A model generated the notes under the pieces. The model saw only the letters and a program-made list of their open reading frames with translations, did no database searches and had not been told where the DNA came from. The position numbers and the translations under genes are program-made. A stretch of DNA of 64,000 nt from Bathynomus jamesi (Eukaryota; Arthropoda; Malacostraca; Isopoda; Cirolanidae): assembly GCA_023014485.1 (NCBI GenBank), contig JAJOZX010000087.1, forward strand, positions 1,020,001 to 1,084,000. Reading direction: 5' to 3'. Below are positions 22,188-33,209 of the stretch, one piece after another (position 1 is the first letter of the stretch; every line of letters begins with the position of its first letter).

Positions 22188-22256
22188 GTACAGCTCCTCG
22201 CTTGCTAATTTTATAAAATTAGCAACCCAGAACTCACCACGAGGAGGTAGCTGTAC
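22188..22256. repeat. Subterminal hairpin within the hAT-like element
   Basis: TACAGCTCCTCG and CGAGGAGGTAGCTGTA flank the perfect palindrome TTGCTAATTTTATAAAATTAGCAA (first 20 bases TTGCTAATTTTATAAAATTA). It is positioned after the end of the minus-strand gene. It could be structural or a small nested insertion. Confidence 0.6.
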
Positions 22257-22370
22257 GTCGAGTTCCACCCTATCCAGCCCCAACCACCCTTCCTTTGGCT
22301 GCATGTCGATTTACATACGGTAATCTTTCTTAGAATCAAATCGTGGAATTTTTGTTCGGGAGTGAAGACG

Positions 22371-23283
22371 TTAGCGGATGAATCCGTCCCTCTCTTCTAT
22401 TCCACTTACACTGGCAGAGGCTTCGGTTACTAATTTGATGAGTCTCTCGACCGCTTGAGTATGACAAGGGAATAGTGGGATCAGTCCATCAGGCTGGTCT
22501 CCCGTCTCAACAAACTCTTTTATTCGGGTATCAGGTATTGTTTTTGTAACGGGGGGTTCGGTCACCTCAGCCGTTTGCCAGTTGATCATTTCGTAATAGT
22601 TTTGACTATCGTAGAGCAGCTCAGGCATGGCGAAGGCTCGAATTTCCCCCGCTGGTGATTGTTTTGATCGTGCTTTTAATATTCTTCTCCATCCCAATTC
22701 TCTTGTGTTGCTCATCGGCATGTAGCATGGAGATCAAAATATTTTCTGGGTGAGCAAAGAAAGAATTTCTACGGAGGACTTTGTTCGCGATTGTCTTAGA
22801 TCTTTGAGGCATGGTCTGAGAGAGACGCATCATTTCGAAAAAATGTTTTGCGCCCTCAGTGAAACTGGAGTTTTTCTTTATCTTAAACCAAATTGGTGCG
22901 TAAACTGTCATAATGAATCGCACAATTTCGTTGAAGGTGCTGGAGGGTTCACTGGTTGAAACATAGAGGCGCAGAAATCTATTTGCTGTGGTCAGCCACC
23001 TGGAATGCGCCATCTTACCTGGATTTCGAGCCGCGAGAGCTGAAGAGCAGCTACCGCTCGACACTGCTCTGTAGATGCCTAACAAATATTTTTGGTCAGT
23101 GCTCAACTCGGCATCATCTATGTCAATGTCGGGAGATGGAATGGCATCGAATTCTGTAATTGGAAGTTTTTCGCAGTCGTTCAGTTGTTTTCCAACTGGT
23201 CCAGTAAAGCCCATTGGCCCAGTTGTTTTGCCGTCCAAGTCTTGAATGAGGTGTCGCAGTGATAATTCATTACCGTGTAATAG
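22371..23283 (-). pseudogene. hAT-like transposase, C-terminal half
   Basis: Reading from 23283, the minus strand gives CLLHGNELSLRHLIQDLDGK, a CxxH motif that starts almost at the TIR boundary. Then come ARNPGKMAHSRWLTTANRFL (RW motif), VYAPIWFKIK and NSFFAHPENILISMLHADEQ. After one frame shift near 22650-22700 it continues with PCHTQAVERLIKLVTEASAS and RDGFIR at 22371. The same blocks in the same order occur in the larger gene at 49.6 kb. Both acidic residues expected before the CxxH motif are missing, so this copy is an internal deletion lacking the N-terminal half. Confidence 0.75.
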
Positions 23284-23721
23284 GCATGTGTGTGTGTTAT
23301 TTCATGCCTAAGCAACGATATAAATGCTATGGGAAATATATAAATGCATTATTTAAGACAAAGAGCCGACCTGAAAATATGTATATAAATTACCTATTTT
23401 TTCAACATTTGACGTTGTTGCTGAGGGCAAAAGATATTAACGTAGGACAACGCGCTTCGGAAAACGATCATATGAGGTCTTTTTCATCGACTTTATAGTT
23501 ATTAGGAATAATTTTGATGCATATTGAAATATTTTAAAAATTATAAGAAAAATACGTTTTTGACTACTAAAATATGATTTTCATCGCTCTGCCGGGGGCA
23601 GAAGATGATTACCTATTAAGCTAAGATTTTGCAGAGGCTATTTTCTTATGCATGCGCAAGTTTTTGTCTCTATTAGAATATGGAAATCGAAAAAAATGTA
23701 AAATCGATCCACCCTAATATA

Positions 23722-24623
23722 CAGGGCGTCCCAAAAAAATGTATACACACTTTAACAGCTGATAGCTCAATTGATGTTTCTTTCTTTCCAAGTTAAACCC
23801 ATTAGAATTAATAATGGCAGTCAGACTAAGCTTCGAACAAAGGAAATTCATTCTAAAATGCTACTGGAAGTGTGAAAACGCAGTTGAAGTGCAAAGACAG
23901 TTTAGGAGGGAGTTTCAAACAGATCCACCAACGCGACTTACCATCACTCGAATTAGAGATAAGTTTGAAGCCGATGGAACTGTTCAGAATGTCCACAAGA
24001 AGCGTTCCGGAAGACCACGGACATCGACAAGCCCCACAAAGCAAGAAAGAGTACTGGAAACGTATCACCAAAGTCCAAGAAAATCGTGCGGCAAGCGAGT
24101 CGTGAGGTAGGAATTTCAGAATCGTCTGTCCAACGCATTTTGAAGCGCTGTCAATGGAAAAGTTACATTCCAAGATTAGTCCATGCTATTAATGAAGATG
24201 ATCCGGACCGAAGAGTGGAGTATTGCGAGTGGTACTTGGCACGATGTGGATGTGGATTGGACGAAGGGGTTTCGTAGAATACCCTCCGCGTTCACCAGAC
24301 CTCACACCACTAGACTTTTTTATGGGGATACTTAAAAGACAAAGTCTACGCTATAAAACCTGCAACAGTCGCTGAATTGAGAGCAGCCATTGAACGAGAA
24401 TGCACACAAATACCAACGAAATGTTTCGTGATGTTTGCGATTCCATTGCTTCGCGTTATCAGCAGTGCCTGGACCAGAACGGACGTCAGTTTGAAAACAG
24501 GCGTTGACAAAACAATTAAATAATGTCTGTAGATTCTATTACATTTTGGAAATGAAATGTATTTTAATAAACACTGCCTTTATAATTATTTAAAGTGTGT
24601 ATACATTTTTTTGGGACGCCCTG
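23722..24623 (+). mobile_element. Internally deleted mariner, copy 1
   Basis: CAGGGCGTCCCAAAAAAATG at 23722 is inverted at the right end (24623) as about 31-bp TIRs, with TA outside and a (TA)n run to the right. A second copy at 39256 is almost identical over the full length (902 versus 904 bp) and has the same internal deletion. The left end is interrupted by the 8-bp duplication of the 2.06-kb element described just upstream. Confidence 0.92.
23814..24505 (+). pseudogene. Mariner transposase lacking the catalytic centre, copy 1
   Basis: MAVRLSFEQRKFILKCYWKC starts the helix-turn-helix domain. After a frame shift near 24090 comes [20 protein letters not shown]. At about 24250-24280 the sequence jumps from the [12 protein letters not shown] region straight to YPPRSPDLTPLDFF in another frame. 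The first Asp (normally FSDEA) and the second (QQDGAPPH) are both deleted. The C-terminus reads ELRAAIERECTQIP with indels. It cannot transpose itself. Confidence 0.88.
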
Positions 24624-24641
24624 TATATATATATATATAAT
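24624..24641. repeat. (TA)n microsatellite
   Basis: Short TA run at the right end of the mariner. Confidence 0.85.
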
Positions 24642-26385
24642 GTGCAGATCCTATACAATTACTTCAGCGAAATAAACGAATTCAAACTAAAAGGACAATA
24701 ATATGTGAAATGGAAAGTACTTCACAAACTCCAGCAAACAATAACAGCAAATAAAAGACAGCAATATGGGTTTAAAATACGGAAGATCAGACCAAAAGCT
24801 TGTTAATTTGTTTTATGTTACAGTTAATAATATTTACTGTAAATTGAAAATTTAAACTTCATGCAACTGTAAAGAATCTGAAATCATGGTTATTAACATA
24901 TTAGCGAAGAACTTAATACTTCACGCAAAACCATTTGATTATAGACTGCGAACAATGAATATTGCTATTCCTCAAATGAATTATTTTAAAATTTGTGTAT
25001 TTGCATTACCTACCGAATCTGTTTTACGGAGCAGTAGTTATTTTCGAACTTATCGGCAAGTGAATTAAACACTAAAACTTTATAACTACTTTGGTTAGGA
25101 TGTTTTATTCGTAATAAGCGCCCAGGTTAGAAAACTATACTGGCATGATGTTATATTGTGTGTCTGTTTCGAAACCTTTATTCTTGATTCACATCTCGAA
25201 ATACACCCACAATTTCTAATTTTAAATGAGTCTCTGATGCAACTTTTTTATACCTTTTCATCTTTCCATGCAATTTAAGTAAATTAAAAACATACAGATG
25301 AAATTGCACCTTTACTACGTATAACAAAGATGATGTTATAGTCAACCATTTTTCTCCCAAGTTTTAAAATATTCCATCTGTTGTATGTCTCGTTCATGTC
25401 TTTTGCACTGAAACGACATTCAGAGAATGTCTCTTTTTAAGCTTTTGAACGACGTCTCAATAACATTTGATACAATGGAAGCACTCACAGAAACAACAAA
25501 AGGAATATCTATTAAAAAAAAAACGGAAATTTTCAAGTAGAAAATTTTCAGTTATGAAGATTTTCGCCAACTTACCTTTTCCTGTTTTTTGTGTTCGATA
25601 TGGAAGGAAGTTACACTGTAGTGAATTGAAAAGAATGATGTCTTATCTATCCTTCCCATATACATATTTCTTCATAGTATATTTTTCCACTTGTAGGTTA
25701 TTTTACGATTTTGTTTATGATACGTTGAAGCCTTTCTGTCTTTTCTTAACGTTGATGTTTGAAATTTTGGTAAATATAAGGTTTTAAGAGTCTTTTCCCA
25801 CGTTCAATCTTTGATACTTGGCATAAAACAACGTTTTTATATCGTGTTTATGAGGTGTTTGGGAAAGATTCAGAAACCTTTATTTTGCTTTGAATTTATG
25901 AATCATTTTTACGGAAAAGAAAGTATATGAAAAGAGATATTTTAAATGGAGTATTCGCGAAGAAAGGAAAATACCTGCAAAAATTTCTATTTTAATAAAT
26001 AAATCATGCATCATTATTAAGCTCAATGAGAAGTTTCCCAATAATAACAACGAACAAAATGCTTGAACACGAAGAGGAAACGGGTTTTATACAAAGAAAT
26101 GCGTAATTTTTTGCAAAATGCATTTTACAACGTGGTTACTATGAAAGTATATTTTATTATATTAGTTCCCCTTGTGTTAACGTTGACATTTTACGGTAAA
26201 GGCGAGAGCAGACGAGCAGAGAGAGAAGGGAATGAAGGGTTATAAAGGATATGGGAGGCCAGAGACCAAAGAAACAGATGTGCCAAACCAAACCTTACGT
26301 TTAGAATTGTGATTTGGAAGTCAAACTCAAAGTTTAAATATTGCAAATTTTATATTGCATGATTTAATAGTGATTTAATATATAT
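24642..26385. other. Long AT-rich stretch, no feature recognised
   Basis: Several open frames up to 106 residues, none with a domain I know; hydrophobic ones follow from T-rich composition. No transposon end seen. Confidence 0.5.
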
Positions 26386-26448
26386 CGGGTGATTTTCTAT
26401 TCATCTCACCATTACAATGGAATAGTCAGATGAATAAAAAATCATCCG
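26386..26448. mobile_element. Mini-MITE or hairpin, 63 bp
   Basis: CGGGTGATTTTCTATTCATC and the complement of the right end, CGGATGATTTTTTATTCATC, make 21-bp TIRs around about 20 bp. TA-rich sequence flanks it. Confidence 0.65.
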
Positions 26449-26454
26449 ACATAC

Positions 26455-26455
26455 A

Positions 26456-26540
<85 letters not shown>
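26455..26540. repeat. (TA)n followed by (GA)n
   Basis: TA run to about 26503, then GA run. Confidence 0.95.
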
Positions 26541-26546
<6 letters not shown>

Positions 26547-26784
26547 CGCTTATATCTTGAAAGGCCCCAGCTCGAAAATTTGAAAAAAAAGTTTTTATCG
26601 AAAGTCTGATTCGTTTTCGTGTTCGGCACCTTGTCTCAAAAGGGCCTAGCTCACCAGTCAGAAAGCATTTTTAGCATAGAGACGAATTTGAAAAAAATAT
26701 GTAAATATATAGAAAAACAAAACAGTTTTTTTTTTTCCTGAACAATTGACTTTTTGCGAGCTAAGGCCTTTCAAGATATAAGCG
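26547..26784. mobile_element. MITE-like element, 238 bp
   Basis: CGCTTATATCTTGAAAGGCC at 26547 is inverted at 26784 (GGCCTTTCAAGATATAAGCG). The TIR extends on to AGCTCG with two mismatches, about 28 bp. An internal GGGCCTAGCTC near 26640 repeats part of the end. I see no target duplication. It abuts the coding part of the next mariner remnant. Confidence 0.7.
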
Positions 26785-27159
26785 GCTGTGCTGTGCAGGG
26801 CCTGTTTCCACCACGTCCAATCCAGCGATTTGGGCAGCACGATCTCCGGACTTAACACCATTAGACTTCTTTGTGTGGGACTTTATAAAGTTTGAGGTTT
26901 AGAAAACAAGAGTTACAGACCCGCAGGATCTGCGAACCCGTATTGTCGCGGCAGTCGTTAAAATAACCCCAGAGATGTTTGAAAATGTGTTCCGTAATGT
27001 AGTGGACAAATTTGAGAGTTGCAGAGACACTGATGGTGCTTACGTCGAATCTGAGACCTAAGTTTGATAAATAAATATACATCTAATTATATTACTACAT
27101 TTTTATCCTAAAATACTATTATTTCAGCAAAACAGATAGGGACGTTTGGCCTACCCTGT
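26785..27159 (+). pseudogene. Mariner transposase C-terminal remnant with right TIR
   Basis: The + strand reads ARSPDLTPLDFFVWDFIKFE (about 26838-26899), then a stop. It continues TDPQDLRTRIVAAVVKITPE and ends CRDTDGAYVESET near 27060. The right end TTTGGCCTACCCTG followed by TA lies at 27159. The left end and N-terminal half are missing. The C-terminus resembles that of the fold-back element at 34.4 kb. Confidence 0.8.
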
Positions 27160-27296
27160 ATAATTCTATAAGTACAGAAAGGTTTTACCATTTCTTATTC
27201 AAACGGTTTGACCGCACAGAGAAAAAACTTCAAATTTTTTTCGCGGGAGTAAAATTAAAATATTTAATTGGCAAAAGTTAAAATTAAATTGCAGTT

Positions 27297-27308
27297 ACAC
27301 ACACACAC

Positions 27309-27381
<73 letters not shown>

Positions 27382-27382
27382 T
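27297..27382. repeat. (CA)n, (TA)n, (GA)n
   Basis: CA run with interruptions, then TA, then GA. Confidence 0.95.
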
Positions 27383-27476
27383 ATATAAAATTCGACCATA
27401 ATCTCCGCTTATACAAGAATACTTCAGTATTTGGAATTATAATCGATTCCATAATTATAAAACGTTTGCTGTGATT

Positions 27477-27479
<3 letters not shown>

Positions 27480-27542
<63 letters not shown>
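27480..27542. repeat. (CT)n microsatellite
   Basis: Pure CT run of about 62 bp. Confidence 0.95.
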
Positions 27543-27545
<3 letters not shown>

Positions 27546-27601
27546 CTGTAGATACCGAAAACTTGGTAAATATTCTCAGAAAGCAAATTCACCCTCTAAT
27601 T

Positions 27602-27832
27602 CATTGGTTCTCAAACTGGGGTACGGCGTACCTCCAGGGTTACGCGAGGGAATCTTAGGGGGTACGCGAAGGGTCCTAAATATAACCCTTCTAATTTTAT
27701 ATACGATTAACAAACGGCCACATTTCACACGGTCGTAAAGAAAGTAAAAATCGTCTATCTCTCTCGAAAATCCAGAAAATCTCTTGAAAGAATTCAAGGG
27801 GTACAGAAGAAGAAAAAGTATGAGAACCGTTG
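27602..27832. mobile_element. hAT-type MITE, 231 bp, perfect 8-bp target duplication
   Basis: CTCTAATT occurs immediately left (27594-27601) and right (27833-27840). The ends CATTGGTTCTCA and the complement CAACGGTTCTCA form short TIRs. Interior words GGGGTACGGCGTACC and GGGGTACGCG are typical of the widespread GGTTCTCAAACT hAT ends. It has no coding capacity. Related left ends occur near 37556 and 59005. Confidence 0.85.
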
Positions 27833-27851
27833 CTCTAATTTATTCATGGTA

Positions 27852-28571
27852 CAGGGTGTACCATAAGTCCTGTCTCATAGGAAAATTTATTTTAAATTAA
27901 ATTTACAAAAGTAATAAATTAGAACGAAAACAAATGTTCAAACTGATGTCCTTTTTGTTGTTCACACATGTTGCTACGATGTTCCAAACTTAAACACACA
28001 CGTGCCAAAGTCTCTGGTGTGATGTATGCATAAACATCACGGATATTTTCTTTAAGGTCTTCAATGGTACGTGGACGGTCAATGAACAGAACAGAATTAA
28101 GGTGACCCCAGAGAAAAAAATCTAGGGGTGTGAGGTCCGGGATCTTGGTGGCTACTTGATTGGTCCCCCGAGCCCAATTCATCGCCCAGGTAGAACTTCA
28201 TCGAACCAACGTCGCACCTCACGGCCAAAGTGAGGTGTTGCTCCCGAACACTCCCGGTCTTCTTGAATCTTGAAAGCATTCGACCAACAGAACACTGACT
28301 AGGTCGTGGTTTATTGGGATGACGACAGTGAAATTCTTCAGCTGTCTCTCTTTGGCTAAGGCCAGAAGCGTGCAAATGAACAATTTCCGCCTTTTCCTGA
28401 GGAGTGTAACTCACTTCCTTATTAGCCATTGCGTGTTATTCTACCTGCAACAAAAAAGAGGTTCCAAAACAAGACATCAATTTGAACATTTGTTTTAGTT
28501 TTAATGTATTACTTTTGTAAATTTAATTTAAGATCAATTTTCCTATGTGACCGGACTTATGGGACACCCTG
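27852..28571 (-). mobile_element. Internally deleted mariner, 720 bp
   Basis: CAGGGTGTACCATAAGTCCT at the left matches, with differences, the complement of the right end (CAGGGTGTCCCATAAGTCCG). Similarity continues about 75 bp inward through TTACAAAAGTAATA. TA lies outside both ends. The right TA is shared with the next mariner, so two elements sit side by side. Confidence 0.85.
27919..28429 (-). pseudogene. Mariner transposase, N-terminus joined to C-terminus
   Basis: MANKEVSYTPQEKAEIVHLH starts at 28429 and runs through SGLSQRETAEEFHCRHPNKP and SRFKKTGSVRE. The sequence then passes near 28245-28195, with a frame change, to codons of the EVLPGRWIG type and to PDLTPLDFFLWGHLNSVLFI. The middle third with the first two catalytic Asp is absent. 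The C-terminus ends GHQFEHLFSF at 27919. Confidence 0.82.
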
Positions 28572-28575
28572 TATA

Positions 28576-29585
28576 TAGGGTGTTCCAAAAACATGCCCCT
28601 ATTTTTATTTACCTTTTATTTTATAATGGGTGTAAATTTTATTATTGGGGTTTCTTCTTTAGAAAGGTAACAGATTGGGATTTTTATTCCGCATATACCT
28701 ATACGGAACAATATGGCTGAGTCCTCAAACAGTAATACCGCATTTGCAAATGGTACAGAAAATCAAAATTGGTGAGTGGTTTCATGTGGCAAATTCTGTG
28801 ACGCAGGCGCCGAGAAACTTTTGCACAGAATATACAGCTCATGCAGAGATCTACCCAATAAAAAGACAATAGCACAAATTGTTAGAAAATTTCAAACAAA
28901 AGGAAATATAAACAACCAATATAAGGGTAATAGTGGTAGGTGACGATGCACAAGAACTGTGCAACACGTAAATATGGTTCATGAAATTATTGCTCGCAGT
29001 CGGCAGAAGTCAACTCGACGTTTGTCAGCAGAATTAGTATTTTACGAACATCCGTGCATCGTATACTTCGTACTGAATTAAACCTTTTTCCCTACAAAAT
29101 TCATTCACAAACTTCACTGACTAATGTTCAAAAATAAAAATGAATGGAATTCGCAACATGGATGTTAGCAAAACTAGAAGAAGATTCTGAGTTTGTGAAA
29201 CACATCCACTTCACTGACGAGTGTTATGTACAGTTTATCTAACTAAGGAAATTAATAAGCAAAACTTTCATTACTGGAAAAGTCATGTTGGTGCTCCAAT
29301 AGAGCTCCCAAGTAGTGTTGCTAAACTACAATATTTGGGTCGCTGTTGGGGTGGTTAGGTTAGGTGAAGTATGTTCCTACTTCTTTGAGTAGGGAAAAGC
29401 AGTAATGGTAACGTAACATTCATATCGTCAGATGCTGCAAAATTTCTACTCACCACAACTAATTAGTTTGTCCCGTAAAAGAAATATCTGCATTACCCGA
29501 GATTCACAGTGGTTTCAGCAGGATGGAGCACCTCCACACAATGCCTTGTAAAACTCGCAACTTTTTGAGTTATATATACGTGCAT
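28576..29585 (+). pseudogene. Decayed mariner-like element, right end lost
   Basis: TAGGGTGTTCCAAAAACATG at 28576 is a typical left end. Three-frame reading gives KKTIAQIVRKFQTKGNINNQ, then VHEIIARSRQKSTRRLSAEL, then HFTDECYVQFI-like codons near 29215 (first Asp). The sequence continues with KQNFHYWKSHVGAPIELPSS and FQQDGAPPHN near 29515 (second Asp). Many stops. It ends abruptly where a LINE 3' fragment begins near 29590. Confidence 0.72.
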
Positions 29586-29594
29586 TATTTTTAT

Positions 29595-29750
29595 TTCTTT
29601 TTTATAGTCCTAATTTTAAAGTTCCGTGCATAGGTCTCTCTCCACACGAAGGTCAAGCTGGTGGCTGCACCTCTTTGCCTGGCCTGAGGGACGAGCGAGT
29701 TGCTTTCTTGCGATCTCCAGCGCACATAGCCAGGTACACCCTGCTCATAT
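29595..29750 (-). pseudogene. LINE 3'-end fragment
   Basis: The minus strand reads GVPGYVRWRSQESNSLVPQA and GAATSLTFVWRETYARN, matching the C-terminus and 3' end of the LINE at 57.1 kb (GVPGYVRWRAQESNSLLHQA). It is only about 150 bp. Confidence 0.75.
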
Positions 29751-31550
29751 ATTACTGTATGAAATTGATAGCTTTTATGATGATATATTAGATACATTCG
29801 AATCTGTAACGTAAATCCCTCACAAACTGACATAAAAATCTTACACTTAACATAAACAGCAACAATTACTCCATTTTTTCCCCATGGCGTCTCCTCATCA
29901 TTTCAATTACTTTAAGCAAGTCCTCTCAAGTAATAGACAACTATCCAGCAGATTTCTCAGCCTAACTTTCCGTAAACTATTTGCTTCAAGAGTTTGGAGC
30001 AAAATTTACTGTAAAATTATGAAGTTTGTTTTAAGAACTTTGAAATGGGCATATGAGCACTTTTCAGCTAAACTCTACTCAGAGTGAAATGGAGTAATCT
30101 CATATAAGCGTTTGTGAATTTTTAAGTTTATACAAAAAGAATTACAACTTTATCATTTGAGATATAAGAAAAGGGTCCACCAACATATTTTTATAGGCTG
30201 GAAATTTTTTATTTTCTAGTTTTATTCAGGATCAGAGATACTGTATTTTCTTTAATTTATTATATGACCTAAATTATTTATTGCCGCGTGACGAATGTTA
30301 CTGCAAATAAATTACCTATCTTTATTTTAAAAATTGTTTTTATTTCATATTTGAATAAAGTAAACCATCGTGGAATTTATTTCAGTGAATTTTAAGTAAA
30401 GTCACATTCAGCGAAGCCAAAAGCAAGCTGTACGTCTCTATATGAATAAAAGTAACTGAACAAGTCTATTGCGTTCTCGTATTTGTTCCGTGCCTCTAAA
30501 GTTTAGAAGGTGGAAACCATACACAAACTATTACTACTACTACTACTACTACTTATAATAATAATAATAATACCTCCTATGTACAGTGATGAGCCCGATG
30601 CATGTAATTTTTTTGGCTTGACCTATTTCTCTTTTTAATGAATGATTGGGGGCACCTCAGTGTCCTCTGTACGGCGAAGGACGTTAAACAGACCAACCAA
30701 CCAAATTACTACTAAAGTAGTACAGTAGTGAACCCTTTTATCAGGTTTCGGTCAGAAGCTCCTCCAGAAGGCATAGCCTTTATGGCTGCTCCCTGGAGTT
30801 GGGTGAAAGACTCCAACTTCACTTTTATCCGCCAGAAGTATTTAGCCAGAAAGAGCGAGAGAGCTTTGTCTCTCCTGTGCTTTATTCATTTTGCTTTTTT
30901 TTGAGTGAATGATAGAGATGACTGTAAGCATGGTATGTGTGCTTGTTTAATTTTTCTGAAATTCATCTATGCTCTTTTCTGAACTTCCTTTCCGGAGTTT
31001 ACCTAGAGTAGCTCTTTGGGTTTTTCTTGGTCTGTCAACTTTACAGTAACTCCATAAAGTACTATTACTCTCTGTACTGAGTATAGACAAAACTTTATTT
31101 ACTATCTGCACCTGCATAAGTTAATGTATGTAAAAATAATTTTTCGCGCACAGATTTTTTTTCAAAATATGCAGAAGTTCTTCAAAAGTAAAAATTCTTT
31201 GGATAAGAACTCAGATTTAAAATTTTATATAAACTTTATTAAAAGAAGATAATATATTAAGAAAAACGACAAAACAAAGACGATCTTCTGGCAAAGAAGA
31301 ATGAAGAATAGTTATGGAACTCTCTTAACAACCTAACTTTACGTCCAACCTTAAAGATATCATCGTTCTTATTAATTTAAGAAAATCATATGGTAAAGAA
31401 TTTCTCAGACTGAATTGTTCTGTTAAGTGTAATATTTCAAACAATTTTTGCGGCTATCAAAAAGCAGATTTAATTAAAATTTCAGGCATGAAGATGAAGT
31501 AAAGAAAAATTAGGCTTCGTATGTTTAGACTTATCTCTCTCTTTATCTTC
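29751..31550. other. No gene; short trinucleotide repeats
   Basis: (ACT)n at about 30530-30552 and (AAT)n at about 30557-30573. The segment 30580-30715 ends GGACGTTAAACAGACCAACC and may be repeat-derived. Nothing else is recognisable. Confidence 0.45.
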
Positions 31551-31554
31551 CGTC

Positions 31555-31582
31555 TCTCTCTCTCTTTCTCTCTCTCTCTCTC
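31555..31582. repeat. (CT)n microsatellite
   Basis: Short interrupted CT run. Confidence 0.85.
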
Positions 31583-31751
31583 ATTCTGGTATGTATATCT
31601 CATCTTTTAAATAATTTTCAGTGTAATATGACATTCCACCTAATTCAACAGGTGTCTCCTGATGTCTGTTCATCATGACATTGCCTCATTGGTAATGTAA
31701 ATATATTCTTAAGATTCGTAACTTAACTATGATATATCTTAAAATATTATA

Positions 31752-31850
31752 CAGGGTGTACACAAATTACTTTATTCGTGTATCGTATCATATTTTGGGG
31801 AATAAATTTTGCATTCGAATACGATAACATATGATAGCATTTGTATAATA
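31752..31850 (+). repeat. Solo mariner end, direct repeat of the next end
   Basis: CAGGGTGTACACAAATTA occurs at 31752 and again at 31851. The first copy is followed by unrelated AT-rich sequence, so it is a truncated end. Confidence 0.65.
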
Positions 31851-32515
31851 CAGGGTGTACACAAATTATCTTTACAACTTCTATCTCAAATAAAAATATT
31901 AGGAAACGAGGTAGACATACCGTTTTTGCGCCATCTGTGAGAGAAAGTAATAAAGTTTCACATAACCTCAAACATATTCAACATGGGCACCATTTGCCAC
32001 ACGTAAGACGTCAAAACGGTATTCTATCTCGATCCATGTACGCTGCAACATTTCAACGTCAACTCTTGCAACAGCAGCAGTAATTCTGGTCTTTAAATCG
32101 TCGATGTTGGCCACTGGAATTGTGTACACGCAGTCTTTTACATACCCCCCATAGAAAAAAGTAACAGGGTGTTATGTCTGGTGATCTGGTGATCTGGCCG
32201 GCCAAGAGATGGGCCCCCATGGCCAATCCACCGATTTGGGAAATGCATGTTAAGGGAATTTCGTACCAACAAGCTCCAATGTGGTGGTGCTCCATCTTGC
32301 TGGAAAAACACAATAGGCTGCAGTTCCTCTAACTGTGGATAGACGTAGTTCTCAAGCATATCCAGATAATTGGTGGTTGTTACTGTCGCCTCAGCGAAGA
32401 AATAAGAAATACCGTTTGGACGTCTTATGTGTGACAAATGGGGCCCATGTTTAATATGTTTGAGGTTATGTGAAACTTTATTACTTTCTCTCACAGATGG
32501 CGGCAAAACGGTATG
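31851..32515 (-). mobile_element. Fold-back mariner derivative A
   Basis: The left end CAGGGTGTACACAAATTATC is mariner-type. Positions 31916-32023 are the reverse complement of 32408-32515 over about 108 bp with few mismatches. The left arm, read on the minus strand, is the transposase 3' end (codons RFDVLRVANGAHVEYV, stop, then 3' UTR). The right arm is a second, inverted copy of that same 3' end replacing the 5' half of the gene. No mariner end follows the right arm. Confidence 0.82.
32024..32407 (-). pseudogene. Mariner transposase, central and C-terminal part in fold-back element A
   Basis: The minus strand reads EATVTTTNYLDMLENYVYPQ, then FFQQDGAPPHWSLLVRNSLN (second catalytic Asp). NMHFPNRWIGHGGP follows, and after a frame change near 32200, RSPDITPCYFFLWG. 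The Asp after PDITP is replaced by Tyr. The first Asp and N-terminus are missing because the inverted arm begins where they should be. Confidence 0.8.
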
Positions 32516-32999
32516 TGTATATATATAAATAAAGCAACTGTGATGTTTATCAATAAAATGTACAGAATGTTTCAAGAGGTACATTTATCAACTGGCATGG
32601 CTTGAAAATTCATAATGTTTTGTACATATTATTATGGGAGTGAACTGCTTATTATTTAGTTAAAATTACCCAATATAATTCAAACTGTATAAATGATCGA
32701 TTGTAGGCCGGACAAATAAACATATTCAGACAAAACAGATAGGCAAAAAGTCAGTATTGATTTTACCGATATCTCACAAAATAATTACTTATTCATAAGT
32801 CTTCTTTAACTTGAATTACAGGTTAATTAATTAAAACTTTTACGTGTGTTCTTTGCCAAATATGCCAAAATACTTTCAGTTAGGATACGTAGATGTCACA
32901 CAATATGGGCATCGTAGCAACCAAAGTAAAATTTTTATGACATTTAAAATTCAGGATATACAAAACACAGTCATTTAATACGCAGTGAGTTTCTAATGG
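32516..32999. other. No feature recognised
   Basis: AT-rich sequence between fold-back element A and the next MITE. Confidence 0.5.
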
Positions 33000-33007
33000 G
33001 CTACTTG

Positions 33008-33209
33008 GGATCACCTGAAGATCAGGGCCCCCAGCCTCAATTACTAAATGATATCTTCGTTAAAACTAACGAAAATATCACGACTTACTTAATCAATCGT
33101 CAACGGCGTACAGTTGACTTAACCGGGCATTGAATTTAATTTATTATTATATTTGGTACTGTAAAGCAAAAAACAAGAATTCATGGGGGCCCTGATCTTC
33201 AGGTGATCC
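33008..33209. mobile_element. hAT-type MITE, 202 bp, 8-bp target duplication
   Basis: GGATCACCTGAAGATCAGGG at 33008 is inverted at 33209, with perfect TIRs of 26 bp. Outside are GCTACTTG (33000-33007) and GCTACTTC (33210-33217), matching at 7 of 8. The interior about 33056-33135 (CGTTAAAACTAACGAAAATA, ATCACGACTTA, AACCGGGCATT) is homologous to the interior of the 631-bp MITE at 44416, although the TIRs differ. Confidence 0.8.

Larger units (their letters stand above)
21660..23716 (-). mobile_element. hAT-like transposon, 2.06 kb, ~430-bp TIRs, nested in a mariner end
   Basis: TAGGGTGGATCGATTTTACA at 21660 has its complement ending at 23716. The inverted repeat continues inward for about 430 bp (to about 22090 and from about 23287) with few differences. 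The 8 bp outside are ACATACAG (21652-21659) and ATATACAG (23717-23724), matching at 7 of 8. The right-hand ATATACAG runs into GGCGTCC, the left end of the mariner at 23722. The element therefore appears to have inserted three bases inside that mariner end. An 8-bp duplication fits hAT-type integration. A perfect 24-bp palindrome (22202-22225) sits inside a longer hairpin near the left TIR. Confidence 0.8.

Noticed and set aside
25467..25787. 106-residue hydrophobic frame
   Set aside because: Hydrophobicity follows from T-rich DNA; no domain, signal-peptide logic or homologue recognised.
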